Assembly (NCBI GenBank): GCA_036267955.1
Contig: DATAVB010000136.1
Coordinates: 1 to 64,000 of the forward strand
Length of the DNA stretch: 64,000 nucleotides
Reading direction: 5' to 3'
From: DATAVB01 sp036267955
GTDB taxonomy: Bacteria > Actinomycetota > Actinomycetes > Mycobacteriales > QHCD01
In this document: in pieces, positions 53,719 to 62,821 of the stretch
Layout: each line of letters begins with the position of its first letter
How positions within the stretch are numbered: the stretch's first letter is position 1
Notes under the pieces: generated by a model
Databases searched by the model: none
Seen by the model: only the letters and a program-made list of their open reading frames with translations
What the model was told of the DNA's origin: nothing
Position numbers and translations under genes: made by a program

Positions 53719-54681
53719 ATGCGCGCGATTGAAGTGCGGCAGTACGGCGGGCCGGAGGCGCTGGCGGTGGTGGACCGGGCCGACCTGCAACCCGGCCCCG
53801 GTGAGCTGCTCGTGGATGTCGCGGCCGCCGGAGTCAACTTCATCGACACGTATCAGCGCTCGGGTGTGTATCAGGTGCCGCTCCCGTTCCACCCGGGCGG
53901 CGAGGGCGCGGGCGTGGTCCGCGCGGTCGGCGAGGGGGTGGACAACATCGCCGTCGGTGACCATGTCGGGTGGGCCAGCGGCTCCGGCTGCTACGCCGAA
54001 CAGGCCGTGGTCGCCGCCGACAAGACCGTCCCGGTGCCGGCCGGCGTGGCCGACGAGGTCGCGGCGGCCGTCTTGTTGCAGGGAATCACCGCGCACTACC
54101 TCACCGCGTCCGTCCACCGCATCGAGCCGGGCGACACCGCGGTCGTGCATGCCGGAGCGGGTGGCGTGGGCCTGTTGCTGACCCAGATCGTCAAGATCCT
54201 CGGCGGTCGGGTCATCGCCACCGTCTCGACCGCGGAGAAGGCTGAGCTCTCCCGCGGCGCCGGCGCTGACGAGGTGGTCGGATACGACGACTTCGCCGCG
54301 GTGGCGCGGCGATTCACCGACGGGCGCGGGGTCGACGTGGTTTACGACGGGGTGGGGGCCACGACCTTCGACCAGAGCCTCGACTCGCTGCGACCCCGCG
54401 GCATGATGGCGCTCTACGGGGCGGCCAGCGGCCCGGTGCCGCCCTTCGATCCGCAGCTGCTGAACCAGAAAGGGTCGCTCTTTCTGACCCGGCCGACGAT
54501 GGCCCATTACATCGCGACCCGCGAGGAACTCGTGTCCCGCACCGACGAGCTCTTCGGCTGGATCGCCGCGGGCAAACTCGACGTGCGTATCGGTGGGCGG
54601 TATCCACTGGAGCAGGCCGGCCAGGCCCACACCGATCTGCAGGGGCGCCGTACGACCGGAAAACAGCTGCTGATCCCCTAG
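53719..54681 (+). CDS. Quinone oxidoreductase (zeta-crystallin type)
   Basis: 320 residues. ATG 53719 is preferred over 53713 because GGGAG touches the latter. 'YGGPEALAVVDRADLQPGPGE' and the NADPH-binding 'AGAGGVGLLLTQIVKILGG' identify the MDR family without the catalytic zinc Cys cluster. It reduces quinones with NADPH in the cytoplasm. Ends 4 bp inside the convergent hypothetical gene. Confidence 0.92.
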   Translation: MRAIEVRQYGGPEALAVVDRADLQPGPGELLVDVAAAGVNFIDTYQRSGVYQVPLPFHPGGEGAGVVRAVGEGVDNIAVGDHVGWASGSGCYAEQAVVAADKTVPVPAGVADEVAAAVLLQGITAHYLTASVHRIEPGDTAVVHAGAGGVGLLLTQIVKILGGRVIATVSTAEKAELSRGAGADEVVGYDDFAAVARRFTDGRGVDVVYDGVGATTFDQSLDSLRPRGMMALYGAASGPVPPFDPQLLNQKGSLFLTRPTMAHYIATREELVSRTDELFGWIAAGKLDVRIGGRYPLEQAGQAHTDLQGRRTTGKQLLIP

Positions 54682-55166
54682 CGGTGCGCTGGCCACTGCA
54701 ACCGCCGGGTGAATTCGGCGATGTCGCCGCGCGGGAAGATGATCTGCATCCCGAAGGCGGTGAATTCGGAGCGGGCACGACCGCCGACCGCGCCGCAGTT
54801 CAGATCGAGCACGGGGATCGAGGCGCTCCACGCGCCAGCGGTCGTCCAGTCGATCATCCGTTCGTAGAAGTCGTCGCGCGGACCGTTGTCGGCGACCGCA
54901 GCCAGCGCCGCCATCCCGTCGGGGATCGGCAGGTCGATATTCGCGTACCCGCGACGCCAGGCGACCCAGGCCTGCAGGTGCGGCCGGTCGCGGAGCATCG
55001 GGGCGATCGACTCGCCGAGGTCCTGACAACATGACGCCGTCTGGAAACCGCGCTCCCACAGGGCACGGACGAGCGGCACGAGCTCAAGGTCGATGTCCGT
55101 TGGCTCGCCGTCGGGCGAGATCAGCCGACGGACCGGGTGATGTGCGGCTGGCTCGGTTACTGGCAT
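54678..55166 (-). CDS. Hypothetical protein
   Basis: 162 residues from ATG 55166 (ATG 55184 possible). Not recognised. 'LWERGFQTASCCQDLGESIAP' has a Cys pair that could bind a metal or form a disulfide. No signal or membrane segment. 3' end overlaps the quinone oxidoreductase by 4 bp. Confidence 0.7.
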   Translation of the reverse strand: MPVTEPAAHHPVRRLISPDGEPTDIDLELVPLVRALWERGFQTASCCQDLGESIAPMLRDRPHLQAWVAWRRGYANIDLPIPDGMAALAAVADNGPRDDFYERMIDWTTAGAWSASIPVLDLNCGAVGGRARSEFTAFGMQIIFPRGDIAEFTRRLQWPAHR

Positions 55167-55334
55167 GGCACCGACGCTAAGCACGGGTCGCGGGGCCGGC
55201 CAGGGGTACCGAGCGTCCTGTGGACAACCTCGAGTTCGTCCACAGGCGCCAATGTTTCGCTTGACAGGCCACGTTCACCGAACGAAGTGGCGGGCTCCCA
55301 GCACAGCGCGCCCCGGAAGCGTCATGATGGGGGC

Positions 55335-55643
55335 ATGAGTGTTGATGTCACCGTCTCCCTGGAAAACCTGACCATGGGCGATCTGTACCGCTTTGTGGAC
55401 CTCGCCCGGGCGGCCAAGCTGCCTGCCACCGCCCGGATCAGGCAGGTGACCGACGAGGAGGGCGAACGCGTCATCGCTCTCACGGCCGCGGTCGCCGGCG
55501 GTGAGCCGTTGCCGCAGAGCGTGCACACCAACAGCCGCCAGGCGCCGCGCAAGTCCTCCTCGGCCAACGTCGCCGGCGCGGTCGGCGAAGCGGTGGGCTA
55601 CATCGACGACCTCCGGCGCAAGTTCAACACCCCACCCGGCTGA
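55335..55643 (+). CDS. Small hypothetical protein
   Basis: 102 residues from ATG 55335, with a GGGGG stretch just upstream. Mostly soluble, 'MSVDVTVSLENLTMGDLYRF' then 'GDIYRFVDLARAA'-like helix and a basic, Ser-rich tail. Not recognised. It lies 80 bp before pntAA. Confidence 0.7.
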   Translation: MSVDVTVSLENLTMGDLYRFVDLARAAKLPATARIRQVTDEEGERVIALTAAVAGGEPLPQSVHTNSRQAPRKSSSANVAGAVGEAVGYIDDLRRKFNTPPG

Positions 55644-55723
55644 ACCTCCCCGCGACACCGAATCGAAGCGGCAATGATGACGCGGCGCCGAGTAGGCGCA
55701 GGTGTGGCGGAAGGAAGTCGGGA

Positions 55724-56824
55724 ATGGGTTCACCCCAGGGACCTCGCACGCTGATCGGCGTCCCCCGTGAGTCGCTGGCGGGCGAACGCCGGGTGGCGCT
55801 GGTGCCCGGCGTGGTGCAGCGACTGTGTTCCCGCGGCATCGACGTGGTGGTGGAGAAGGACGCCGGACATAACGCGCTGATACCCGACGAGGCGTTCACC
55901 GCCGCCGGGGCCACCATCGGCGACGCGTGGTCGGCCGGCGCCGTGGTGAAGGTCAATCCACCCACCGCGGAGGAGATCGGCCGGTTGTCGGCCGGTGCCG
56001 TGCTCGTCGGTTTTCTCGCCCCACTGACCCGGCCGGAGATCGCGCTGCAGCTGCGGTCCGCCGGGGTGGTCGCATTCGCGATGGAGTCGATTCCGCGGAT
56101 CTCCCGGGCCCAGTCGATGGATGCACTGTCCTCACAGGCCAACGTCTCCGGCTATAAGGCGGTCCTGGTCGCGGCGAGTGAGTCGACCAGGTTCTTTCCG
56201 ATGCTCACCACCGCGGCCGGCACGGTCAAACCGGCGGCCGTCCTGGTGCTCGGCGTCGGAGTCGCCGGCCTGCAGGCGCTCGCGACGGCGAAACGCCTCG
56301 GCGCCCGGACGACCGGATATGACGTACGGCCGGAGGTGGCCGAGCAGGCGCGTTCGGTCGGCGCCAGCTGGCTCGACCTCGGCATCGAGGCGGCCGGCAG
56401 CGGCGGGTACGCCCGCGAGCTGACCCAGGCGGAGAAGGACGACCAACAGCGGCGGCTCACCGACGCGATCAGCCGGTTCGACGTGGTCATCACCACCGCG
56501 CTCGTGCCGGGCCGACCGGCGCCGCGGCTGGTGACGGCGGAGGCGGTCGGCGCGATGCGGGCCGGCAGCGTGGTCGTCGATCTGGCCGGTGAGGCGGGTG
56601 GCAACTGCGAGCTGACCCGGCCGGGCGACACGGTCGTGGCGCATGACGTCACGATCGCCGCGCCGCTCAATCTTCCGTCCACCATGCCCGAGCACGCGAG
56701 CGAGCTCTACGCCCGCAATATCTACGCGCTGCTCGAGCTGATGATCACCGATCACGGGCTCGACCCCGATTTCTCCGACGAGGTGCTCGCAAAGTCTTGC
56801 GTGACAAGGGATCTGGAGGCATAG
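55724..56824 (+). CDS. pntAA: NAD(P)+ transhydrogenase alpha subunit, NAD-binding part
   Basis: 366 residues. 'GVPRESLAGERRVALVPG' opens the alanine dehydrogenase/PNT N-domain, and 'VLVLGVGVAGLQALATAKRLG' is the NAD-binding loop. It is the soluble domain I of the proton-translocating transhydrogenase, which makes NADPH from NADH. It is followed with no gap by pntAB. Confidence 0.95.
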   Translation: MGSPQGPRTLIGVPRESLAGERRVALVPGVVQRLCSRGIDVVVEKDAGHNALIPDEAFTAAGATIGDAWSAGAVVKVNPPTAEEIGRLSAGAVLVGFLAPLTRPEIALQLRSAGVVAFAMESIPRISRAQSMDALSSQANVSGYKAVLVAASESTRFFPMLTTAAGTVKPAAVLVLGVGVAGLQALATAKRLGARTTGYDVRPEVAEQARSVGASWLDLGIEAAGSGGYARELTQAEKDDQQRRLTDAISRFDVVITTALVPGRPAPRLVTAEAVGAMRAGSVVVDLAGEAGGNCELTRPGDTVVAHDVTIAAPLNLPSTMPEHASELYARNIYALLELMITDHGLDPDFSDEVLAKSCVTRDLEA

Positions 56825-57118
56825 ATGTTTCTGCCGAATCTGGCAATTCTGGTGCTCGCCGGATTCATCGGTTTCGCCGTCATCTCGAAGGTCCCGAACA
56901 CGCTGCACACTCCGTTGATGTCAGGCACCAACGCCATTCACGGAATTGTGCTGCTGGGCGGGCTCATCGTGCTCGGCGCCGGGGTGCACGGCGTTTTCTC
57001 GAAAATCATTCTCGTCATCGCGATCGTGTTCGGCACGATCAATGTGGTCGGCGGTTTCCTCGTCACCGACCGCATGCTCGCCATGTTCAAACGCAAGCCG
57101 GGCGGAGGCGGCGAGTGA
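56825..57118 (+). CDS. pntAB: NAD(P)+ transhydrogenase alpha subunit, small membrane part
   Basis: 97 residues, three membrane helices ('FLPNLAILVLAGFIGFAVISK' in part). In the split three-gene enzyme this piece holds the domain II helices of the alpha side. ATG 56825 abuts the pntAA stop, and its stop overlaps the pntB GTG by 4 bp. Confidence 0.94.
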   Translation: MFLPNLAILVLAGFIGFAVISKVPNTLHTPLMSGTNAIHGIVLLGGLIVLGAGVHGVFSKIILVIAIVFGTINVVGGFLVTDRMLAMFKRKPGGGGE

Positions 57119-58503
57119 CCGACTTCCGGACCGTCCTCTATATCGTGGCGTTTGCGCTGTTCATTTACGGCCTGATGGGGTTGACCGGTCCGCGCACCGC
57201 GGTCCGCGGCAACTGGATCGCGGCGACCGGAATGGTCATCGCCATCGTGGCGACCCTGCTGACCCCGCATACCGGAAACTGGCCGCTGATCGCGCTCGGC
57301 CTTGTTCTCGGCGCACTGGTCGGAGTGCCGGCGGCGCGTCAGGTGAAGATGACCGCGATGCCGCAGATGGTGGCGCTCTTCAACGGCGTCGGCGGCGGCG
57401 CGGTCGCACTCATTTCGTGGGCCGAGTTCCGGCATTCCGGCGGCTTCGCCGGCGATCCGGCGTACGTCACGGTCGCGTCACTCTTCGCGACGATCATCGG
57501 CGCGATCTCCTTCTGGGGCTCGCTCGTCGCATTCGGGAAGCTGCAGGAAATCATTCCGGGCCGGCCGATCAGCGCCGGGCGACTGCAGCAGCCGCTGAAT
57601 ATCCTGCTGCTGGCCGCCGCTCTTGCCTGCGCGATTGCCATCGGTGTCGGCGGCCATCAGGAAATACTGATAGTCGGCGTGCTGGTATTCGCCGCCGTGC
57701 TCGGCCTGGTCGTGGTGTTGCCGATCGGCGGCGCCGACATGCCCGTGGTGGTGTCGCTGTTGAACGCCTGCACCGGGCTGTCGGCCGCCGCGACCGGGCT
57801 GGCTCTGAACAATACGGCGATGATCGTCGCCGGAATGATCGTCGGCGCCTCGGGTTCAATCCTGACCGACCAGATGGCCAAGGCGATGAACCGGTCGATC
57901 GTGTCCATTGTGGCCGGTGGATTCGGCGGCGAGACAACGATTGTCGCGGCGACCGGAGACGGGATCGAACGCACGGTCCGGTCCGCCAGCGCCTCGGATG
58001 CGGCGATCCAGATGGCCTACGCCAACCGGGTCATCGTGGTGCCCGGGTACGGAATGGCGGTCGCCCAGGCCCAGCACGTGGTCCGGGACCTGGCGAAACT
58101 GCTGGCCGACAAGGGGGTCGAGGTCACCTACGCGATCCATCCGGTGGCCGGCCGGATGCCCGGTCACATGAACGTCCTGCTCGCCGAGGCCGATGTGCCG
58201 TACGAGCAGTTGAAGGACATGGACGACGTCAACGACGAATTTTCCCGGACCGATGTCGCATTGGTGGTGGGCGCCAACGACGTCACCAATCCCGCCGCCC
58301 GCAACGATCCGAGCTCGCCCATCCACGGCATGCCCATTCTCGATGTCGACCACGCGAAATCGGTGATCGTCCTCAAACGCTCGATGAACACCGGGTTCGC
58401 CGGCATCGAAAATCAGCTCTATTACAACCCGAAGACCTCCATGCTCTTCGGCGATGCGAAATCGATGGTCAGCGCGGTCATCGAGGAGCTCAAGGCGGTC
58501 TAG
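57115..58503 (+). CDS. pntB: NAD(P)+ transhydrogenase beta subunit
   Basis: 462 residues from GTG 57115 (GTGA overlap). About nine membrane helices precede domain III (about 290-462) with 'VIVVPGYGMAVAQAQH' and 'HPVAGRMPGHMNVLLAEA', the NADP-binding site. It forms the proton channel together with pntAB. The 3' end overlaps the convergent gene by 4 bp. Confidence 0.96.
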   Translation: MTDFRTVLYIVAFALFIYGLMGLTGPRTAVRGNWIAATGMVIAIVATLLTPHTGNWPLIALGLVLGALVGVPAARQVKMTAMPQMVALFNGVGGGAVALISWAEFRHSGGFAGDPAYVTVASLFATIIGAISFWGSLVAFGKLQEIIPGRPISAGRLQQPLNILLLAAALACAIAIGVGGHQEILIVGVLVFAAVLGLVVVLPIGGADMPVVVSLLNACTGLSAAATGLALNNTAMIVAGMIVGASGSILTDQMAKAMNRSIVSIVAGGFGGETTIVAATGDGIERTVRSASASDAAIQMAYANRVIVVPGYGMAVAQAQHVVRDLAKLLADKGVEVTYAIHPVAGRMPGHMNVLLAEADVPYEQLKDMDDVNDEFSRTDVALVVGANDVTNPAARNDPSSPIHGMPILDVDHAKSVIVLKRSMNTGFAGIENQLYYNPKTSMLFGDAKSMVSAVIEELKAV

Positions 58504-58979
58504 CGGGAGAAGTCCATGATCCAGTTGGTTTCCCAGCCGGGCTGGCCGTCCGTGGAGTACGCCTGTTCCCAGCGGGCGCTGGTCGGGGTGATGTTCGACC
58601 AGATAAACCGGCAGCGAATCCGCCCGCCGTCGTGGAGGTCCTCGCCGTGGAATTCGCCGCGACCGTCAGCGCCGAATCGGCCCGTCACCGGCGGGGTCAA
58701 CCGGCCGTCCCGGCCGTTCACCCAGTTCAACGACCAATCCCGGCTCTCCGGCTCGTACAACCGCAGGGTCAGCGCGGTAAATCCCTTGCTGGGAAAGGTG
58801 ATCTCGTCCAGGTTGGCGGCACCGCCGAAGAGCCGCTGACATTCTGAGGTCGCCGGGAACTCGTCCCAGTCGTCGCCTCCGGTGAGCGGTGTGCTGAGTC
58901 GCCGGTTGCGCACCTCCCAGGAGCCGAGCAGGAAGTCGAAGTCGCCGACGCCAGCACCTGTGGGCATTGCATGAGTCAT
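58500..58979 (-). CDS. DUF1579-like small protein, WYL-regulated
   Basis: 159 residues. 'GDFDFLLGSWEVRNRRL' is the typical opening of this lipocalin-like group of unknown function. The gene diverges from the WYL regulator at 59072, with an inverted repeat CTGACA-N5-TGTCAG between them, so it is the likely target. Confidence 0.8.
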   Translation of the reverse strand: MTHAMPTGAGVGDFDFLLGSWEVRNRRLSTPLTGGDDWDEFPATSECQRLFGGAANLDEITFPSKGFTALTLRLYEPESRDWSLNWVNGRDGRLTPPVTGRFGADGRGEFHGEDLHDGGRIRCRFIWSNITPTSARWEQAYSTDGQPGWETNWIMDFSR

Positions 58980-59032
58980 CTGTGTTCCTTCACCAGTCGG
59001 AGGATCGGTACGGGCACGCTAGCTCGAGTCCC

Positions 59033-59049
59033 CTGACAGGTTGTGTCAG
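59033..59049. promoter_or_regulatory. Inverted repeat between divergent gene and WYL regulator
   Basis: CTGACAGGTTGTGTCAG has perfect 6-bp arms around 5 bases. It lies 23 bp before the regulator ATG and 54 bp before the divergent start. It is the kind of site bound by YafY-type WYL regulators. Confidence 0.6.
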
Positions 59050-59071
59050 TAGATCGAGAGACACTTCAGAT

Positions 59072-60067
59072 ATGCGTGCGAGCAGATTGCTGTCGGTCCT
59101 GTTACTCCTGCAGGCAAAGGGTTCGATGACCGCCCATCAGCTGGCCGACGAGCTCGGTGTCTCGGTCCGGACGGTCTATCGGGACGTAGAGTCACTCGGT
59201 GCCGCCGGCGTTCCGATCTACGGAGCGGCCGGTCACGACGGCGGATACCGGCTGGTCGACGGCTACCGGACCCGACTCACCGGGCTGACCAGTGACGAGG
59301 CCGAGGCGATTTTCCTCACCGGTCTGCCCGGTCCGGCCGCCGACCTCGGTCTCGGCACGGTGCTGGCCACGGCGCAGCTGAAGCTGATGGCGGCGCTCCC
59401 GGACGAGTCGCGGCAGAGCGCCGGGCGGATTCGGCAGGGCTTCCATCTCGATCCATCCGGCTGGTACGCCGCCACGGACGTCCCGCCCCGGCTGGCCACC
59501 GTCGCCGACGCCGTCTGGAGACGACGTCGGGTCCGGATGCGATACAGCCGCTGGGAGGCGCCGCAGGAGGTGACCCGAACGGTGCAGCCGTACGGGATCG
59601 TGCTCAAGGGCGGACTCTGGTATCTGGTGGCCGCCAGGTCCGGCTCGATCCGGACCTACCGGATCTCCCAGATCGCCCGGGCCACGGTCCTCGACGATGG
59701 GTTCGACCTCCCCGACGGCTTCGACCTGGCCGCGCATTGGCTGGCCTATCTGGACGACTTCGACCGCCGCCGCTACCACGGCGAGGCGACGATCCGGCTG
59801 ACCGCGCGGGTCTTCGACCGGTTGCCCGACCTGCTCGAACCAGCCGTGATCCGGGCCGCGCGGGCCAGCGCGCGGCCGGCCGATCCGGACGGACGGATCG
59901 TGGTCAGCATTCCGACAGAGTCGGCCGAGCACTCCATCCGTACGCTGCTTCCGCTCGGTGCCGAGGCGGAGGTGCTGGCACCGGCGGAGTTACGCGAGCG
60001 ATTCGCCGACGCAATCGGCGCGTTGGCCGACCTCTACCACCGGCCCGGACCGGCCGACGTCGACTGA
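59072..60067 (+). CDS. YafY-type WYL-domain transcriptional regulator
   Basis: 331 residues from ATG 59072. N-terminal HTH ('MTAHQLADELGVSVRTVYRD', about 20-42), then the WYL domain with 'GLWYLVAARSGSIRTYRISQI' (about 190-215) and a WCX C-terminal domain. These proteins often sense a small ligand and regulate the divergent gene. Here that is the DUF1579-like gene at 58500. Confidence 0.9.
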   Translation: MRASRLLSVLLLLQAKGSMTAHQLADELGVSVRTVYRDVESLGAAGVPIYGAAGHDGGYRLVDGYRTRLTGLTSDEAEAIFLTGLPGPAADLGLGTVLATAQLKLMAALPDESRQSAGRIRQGFHLDPSGWYAATDVPPRLATVADAVWRRRRVRMRYSRWEAPQEVTRTVQPYGIVLKGGLWYLVAARSGSIRTYRISQIARATVLDDGFDLPDGFDLAAHWLAYLDDFDRRRYHGEATIRLTARVFDRLPDLLEPAVIRAARASARPADPDGRIVVSIPTESAEHSIRTLLPLGAEAEVLAPAELRERFADAIGALADLYHRPGPADVD

Positions 60068-60069
60068 GC

Positions 60070-60516
60070 TCACGCGACGTTGCGGTTGCGCGGCGTCATC
60101 TCGTGCGGCTCCTGATCGGTGTCCTCGATCCCGAAGCTGATGATCCGCCGCGGATGGATCCGGATAAACCCGCTGTCAAGCCCGCCGCCGGGGCCGGACG
60201 CCGCGGCGACCGTCTCGGCGTACCCGCGGATCTCCAGACACCTGACCCGACGCGGTCGGATCGAGGGCACATCGTCGACCACGAACGCCACCCGGCCGTT
60301 GTCCTCGATATTGCGGTATTTCCGGCTCCGCGACATGTTGAAGCCGTACACGTCGATCGACGCAGTCTCGGCGTTGTAGCTGAATCCGACCGGGCTCACC
60401 TGCAGCGTCCCGTCCGGTTGCACGGTCGCCATCCGACCTAATTCCTGGGTGGTGAGGTAGTCGATTTCGGCCGGGCTGAACGGCCCTTCGCTGACGGGCA
60501 TATCACTCACAGGCAT
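60070..60516 (-). CDS. PPOX-class flavin/F420-dependent enzyme
   Basis: 148 residues from ATG 60516, with GGAAG seven bases upstream; a GTG at 60522 would overlap the upstream stop. Split-barrel fold: 'TQELGRMATVQPDGTLQVSPVGF', 'SRKYRNIEDNGRVAFVVDD'. PPOX proteins bind FMN or F420. The convergent WYL gene ends 2 bp away. It is probably cotranscribed with the dehydrogenase upstream. Confidence 0.85.
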   Translation of the reverse strand: MPVSDMPVSEGPFSPAEIDYLTTQELGRMATVQPDGTLQVSPVGFSYNAETASIDVYGFNMSRSRKYRNIEDNGRVAFVVDDVPSIRPRRVRCLEIRGYAETVAAASGPGGGLDSGFIRIHPRRIISFGIEDTDQEPHEMTPRNRNVA

Positions 60517-60518
60517 GA

Positions 60519-61481
60519 TCACACTTCCAACAGGGTCTTGCCGAGGACCTCGCGGGCCTCGATCGCGGAATGGGCAGCTGCGGCGCGATCCAGCGGAAGG
60601 GTCCGCCCGATCGTCGGTCTGATCCGGCCGGCCGCGGCCTCGGCCAGAGCTCGTTCGGTGAGTGCCGTGGCGAGGGCGGGTTCCAGTTGTACGAGCTCGA
60701 TCCCGTGCACGGTGATGTCGCGACGGGCGGCCCCCTCCGGCACATTGTCGGCGAATCCGCCGCCGGGCGCGCCATAGGCGAAGAATCGGCCGCCGTCGAC
60801 GGTCAATCCGAACGCGACCGCCCCGATCTCGCCGCCGGCACCGTCCAACACCACGTCCACCGAACCACCCAATGCCACGGCGACCCGGTCGGCCCAGCCG
60901 GGCTCGGAGTAGTCGACGGCGCCGTCAGCCCCGACATCCCGGGCCAGCGCCAGCTTCCGCTCGCCCCGGGCGGCCGCGGCAACCCGCCCGCCGGCGGCGT
61001 GCGCCAACTGCACCAGCAGGCTGCCGAGACCGCCGGCCGCCGCGGTGACCAGGACCCGCTCGCCCGGCTTGATCGAGGCTGCGTCCGCGAGCCGCAGCGC
61101 GGTACGACCGTCGGTCAGCAGGGCGGCCGCATCGGCCAGGCCCAGCTCGTCCGGCACCGTGACCAGGCCGGCCAAGGGCGCCACCGCCTGCTCCGCGTAC
61201 GCATCGGTCACGTCGGCGATGACCCGCCGGCCGATCCAGGCCGGGTCCACGTCCGCGCCGACCGAACGTACGGTGCCGGCCACTCCCACGCCTGGCACGT
61301 AGGGCGGCGTCACCGGGAACCAGTTCCGCGCCGCGCCGCGCCGGATCTGGGTGTCGAGGAACAACGTCGGTACGAACGCGACGTCGATCACCGCCTCCCC
61401 GCGACCAGCCGCCGGATCGGGGCTTTCGAGCACCCCGAGCACCTCGGGTCCGCCGAACCGCGCTGCCTGCACCACCCGCAT
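60519..61481 (-). CDS. Zinc-binding-dehydrogenase-like NADPH oxidoreductase (MDR family)
   Basis: 320 residues from ATG 61481, with GGAGGG eight bases upstream. 'VVQAARFGGPEVLGVLESPDP' opens the GroES-like domain; 'VLVTAAAGGLGSLLVQLAHAAG' is the NADPH loop. The catalytic zinc ligands are missing, as in quinone reductases. Divergent from a MerR gene across a SoxR-box-like palindrome, which suggests control by that regulator under redox or xenobiotic stress. Confidence 0.9.
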   Translation of the reverse strand: MRVVQAARFGGPEVLGVLESPDPAAGRGEAVIDVAFVPTLFLDTQIRRGAARNWFPVTPPYVPGVGVAGTVRSVGADVDPAWIGRRVIADVTDAYAEQAVAPLAGLVTVPDELGLADAAALLTDGRTALRLADAASIKPGERVLVTAAAGGLGSLLVQLAHAAGGRVAAAARGERKLALARDVGADGAVDYSEPGWADRVAVALGGSVDVVLDGAGGEIGAVAFGLTVDGGRFFAYGAPGGGFADNVPEGAARRDITVHGIELVQLEPALATALTERALAEAAAGRIRPTIGRTLPLDRAAAAHSAIEAREVLGKTLLEV

Positions 61482-61518
61482 CGTGCACCCTCCTCGTCCG
61501 CTGCCTCCCACCGTAGAA

Positions 61519-61536
61519 CCTCAACAAATGTTGAAG
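61519..61536. promoter_or_regulatory. SoxR-box-like palindrome between dehydrogenase and MerR genes
   Basis: CCTCAACAAATGTTGAAG is nearly palindromic (TCAACA/TGTTGA) and resembles the CCTCAA-N6-TTGAGG SoxR operator. It lies between two divergent starts (61481 and 61576). Confidence 0.6.
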
Positions 61537-61575
61537 TCAAGTCGTGAAGCAGACATGATGGGGCCGGAGGTGCAC

Positions 61576-62022
61576 ATGTCGATTCCAGTGTCGATCGAAG
61601 CGTCGGTGCCAAGCGCCGAAGAACCGGCCGAGTTCACCGTCGGACAGGTGGCCGAGCTCAGCGGCACGTCCAGCTCGGCGGTCCGGTTCTACGAGAAGCA
61701 CGGTCTGATCCACAGTGAGCGGACGTCGGGAAATCAACGTCGATATCGGTCCGATGTGTCCTGCCGGATCAGGATGATCCGGGTCGCCCAGCGGATTGGA
61801 ATGTCGGTCGCCGAGATCGGCGCTGCGTTGCGACTCCTGCCCGAGGACCGCCGGCCGGATTTCGCCGACTGGGGCCGGCTGTCGGCTCATCTGCGCGCCG
61901 AGGTCGCCATCCGGATCAATCAGCTCGAGCAGGTGCTCACCGAGATGGAGGGCGGCGAGAAGCTCTGCGAGCTGCCCGGGGTAAGCGCCGAGGACCGGCC
62001 GACCCGCCGCCGGGTCAGCTGA
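61576..62022 (+). CDS. MerR family regulator
   Basis: 148 residues from ATG 61576, with GGAGG five bases upstream. HTH 'FTVGQVAELSGTSSSAVRFYEKHGLI' (about 19-45), then a helical dimerisation region. Only one Cys lies near the C-terminus, so the [2Fe-2S] cluster of SoxR is absent and it is not a classical SoxR. It probably controls the divergent dehydrogenase. Confidence 0.88.
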   Translation: MSIPVSIEASVPSAEEPAEFTVGQVAELSGTSSSAVRFYEKHGLIHSERTSGNQRRYRSDVSCRIRMIRVAQRIGMSVAEIGAALRLLPEDRRPDFADWGRLSAHLRAEVAIRINQLEQVLTEMEGGEKLCELPGVSAEDRPTRRRVS

Positions 62023-62145
62023 GCTCGCTCAACCAATCGGACGCCGCGATTTCGCGGCTGGCGGTTCCGTCACCGGTATAGTCCGGCCCGATAGCCTGGG
62101 TCGCGGTGCGATCCGGCGTCGGGGGAATCACGGAACGGTTGGTTG

Positions 62146-62721
62146 ATGAGGACATTTCTTGGCCTGTCGGTGCTGGCGCTGGCGCTTGGAATCACCGGTT
62201 GTAGCAAGGTCACGGCCGGGACCGGCACGCCCGGGGCGGCGCCGGTTGCCAGCTCACTGCCGTCCGCTCCTTCCTCGACGCTTCCATCGCCGACCATGTC
62301 CTCGCCCGCTTCCCCGACCCCGTCGGACGACGTACCAAGCATCGGAGACCCCGGCCCGTCGGCCACGCCGAGCCACCATCGGACCGCCACGCCATCGAAG
62401 TCCCCCAAGCCGAAGCCAAAGCCGAAGAAGCCCGCCGATCCGGTGCACGTCGTCGGAGCCTATTTCAACGCCATCAATTCCCACGACTACGCCAAGGCCT
62501 GGAAGCTGACCAATGGCTCGCTCGGGAGTTCGTACAAATCCTTTGTGGCGGGATTCGCCGCCACCGATCGCGATGTGGCGACCATAAAGTCCGACGGCGG
62601 CAGCACGGTGCAGGTCGACCTCGTCGCATTCCAGACCGATGGCTCGCACAAGCATTACGCCGGCACTTTTTCGGTCAGCCACGGCCTCATCACCGCCGCC
62701 CATCTCAAGCCTGCGGGGTAA
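62146..62721 (+). CDS. Secreted lipoprotein with Ser/Pro-rich linker
   Basis: 191 residues from ATG 62146. Signal 'RTFLGLSVLALALGITGC' with lipobox ITGC, a long Ser/Pro/Thr/Lys linker (about 22-97) and a small C-terminal domain starting 'PVHVVGAYFNAINSHDYAKAW', an NTF2-like opening. Function unknown. The linker is a plausible Pmt target. Confidence 0.78.
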   Translation: MRTFLGLSVLALALGITGCSKVTAGTGTPGAAPVASSLPSAPSSTLPSPTMSSPASPTPSDDVPSIGDPGPSATPSHHRTATPSKSPKPKPKPKKPADPVHVVGAYFNAINSHDYAKAWKLTNGSLGSSYKSFVAGFAATDRDVATIKSDGGSTVQVDLVAFQTDGSHKHYAGTFSVSHGLITAAHLKPAG

Positions 62722-62821
62722 TGCCTCGGCGCCCTGGCGCAGATGTTCGACGAAGGCGCAGTCTCCGGCCCGGAACCGGGGTCCGCCCAGCACACGGCAT
62801 TGAGGGTGCGAATTCCCAGCG

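Noticed and set aside
50464..55059. 1531-codon open frame on the minus strand
   Set aside because: It runs opposite to several well-supported genes (GT-C enzyme, LLM and quinone oxidoreductases) and has the Arg/Asp/Gly-rich make-up of a high-GC shadow frame.
61576..62022. SoxR identity for the MerR regulator
   Set aside because: The C-terminal Cys cluster needed for the iron-sulfur centre is missing.
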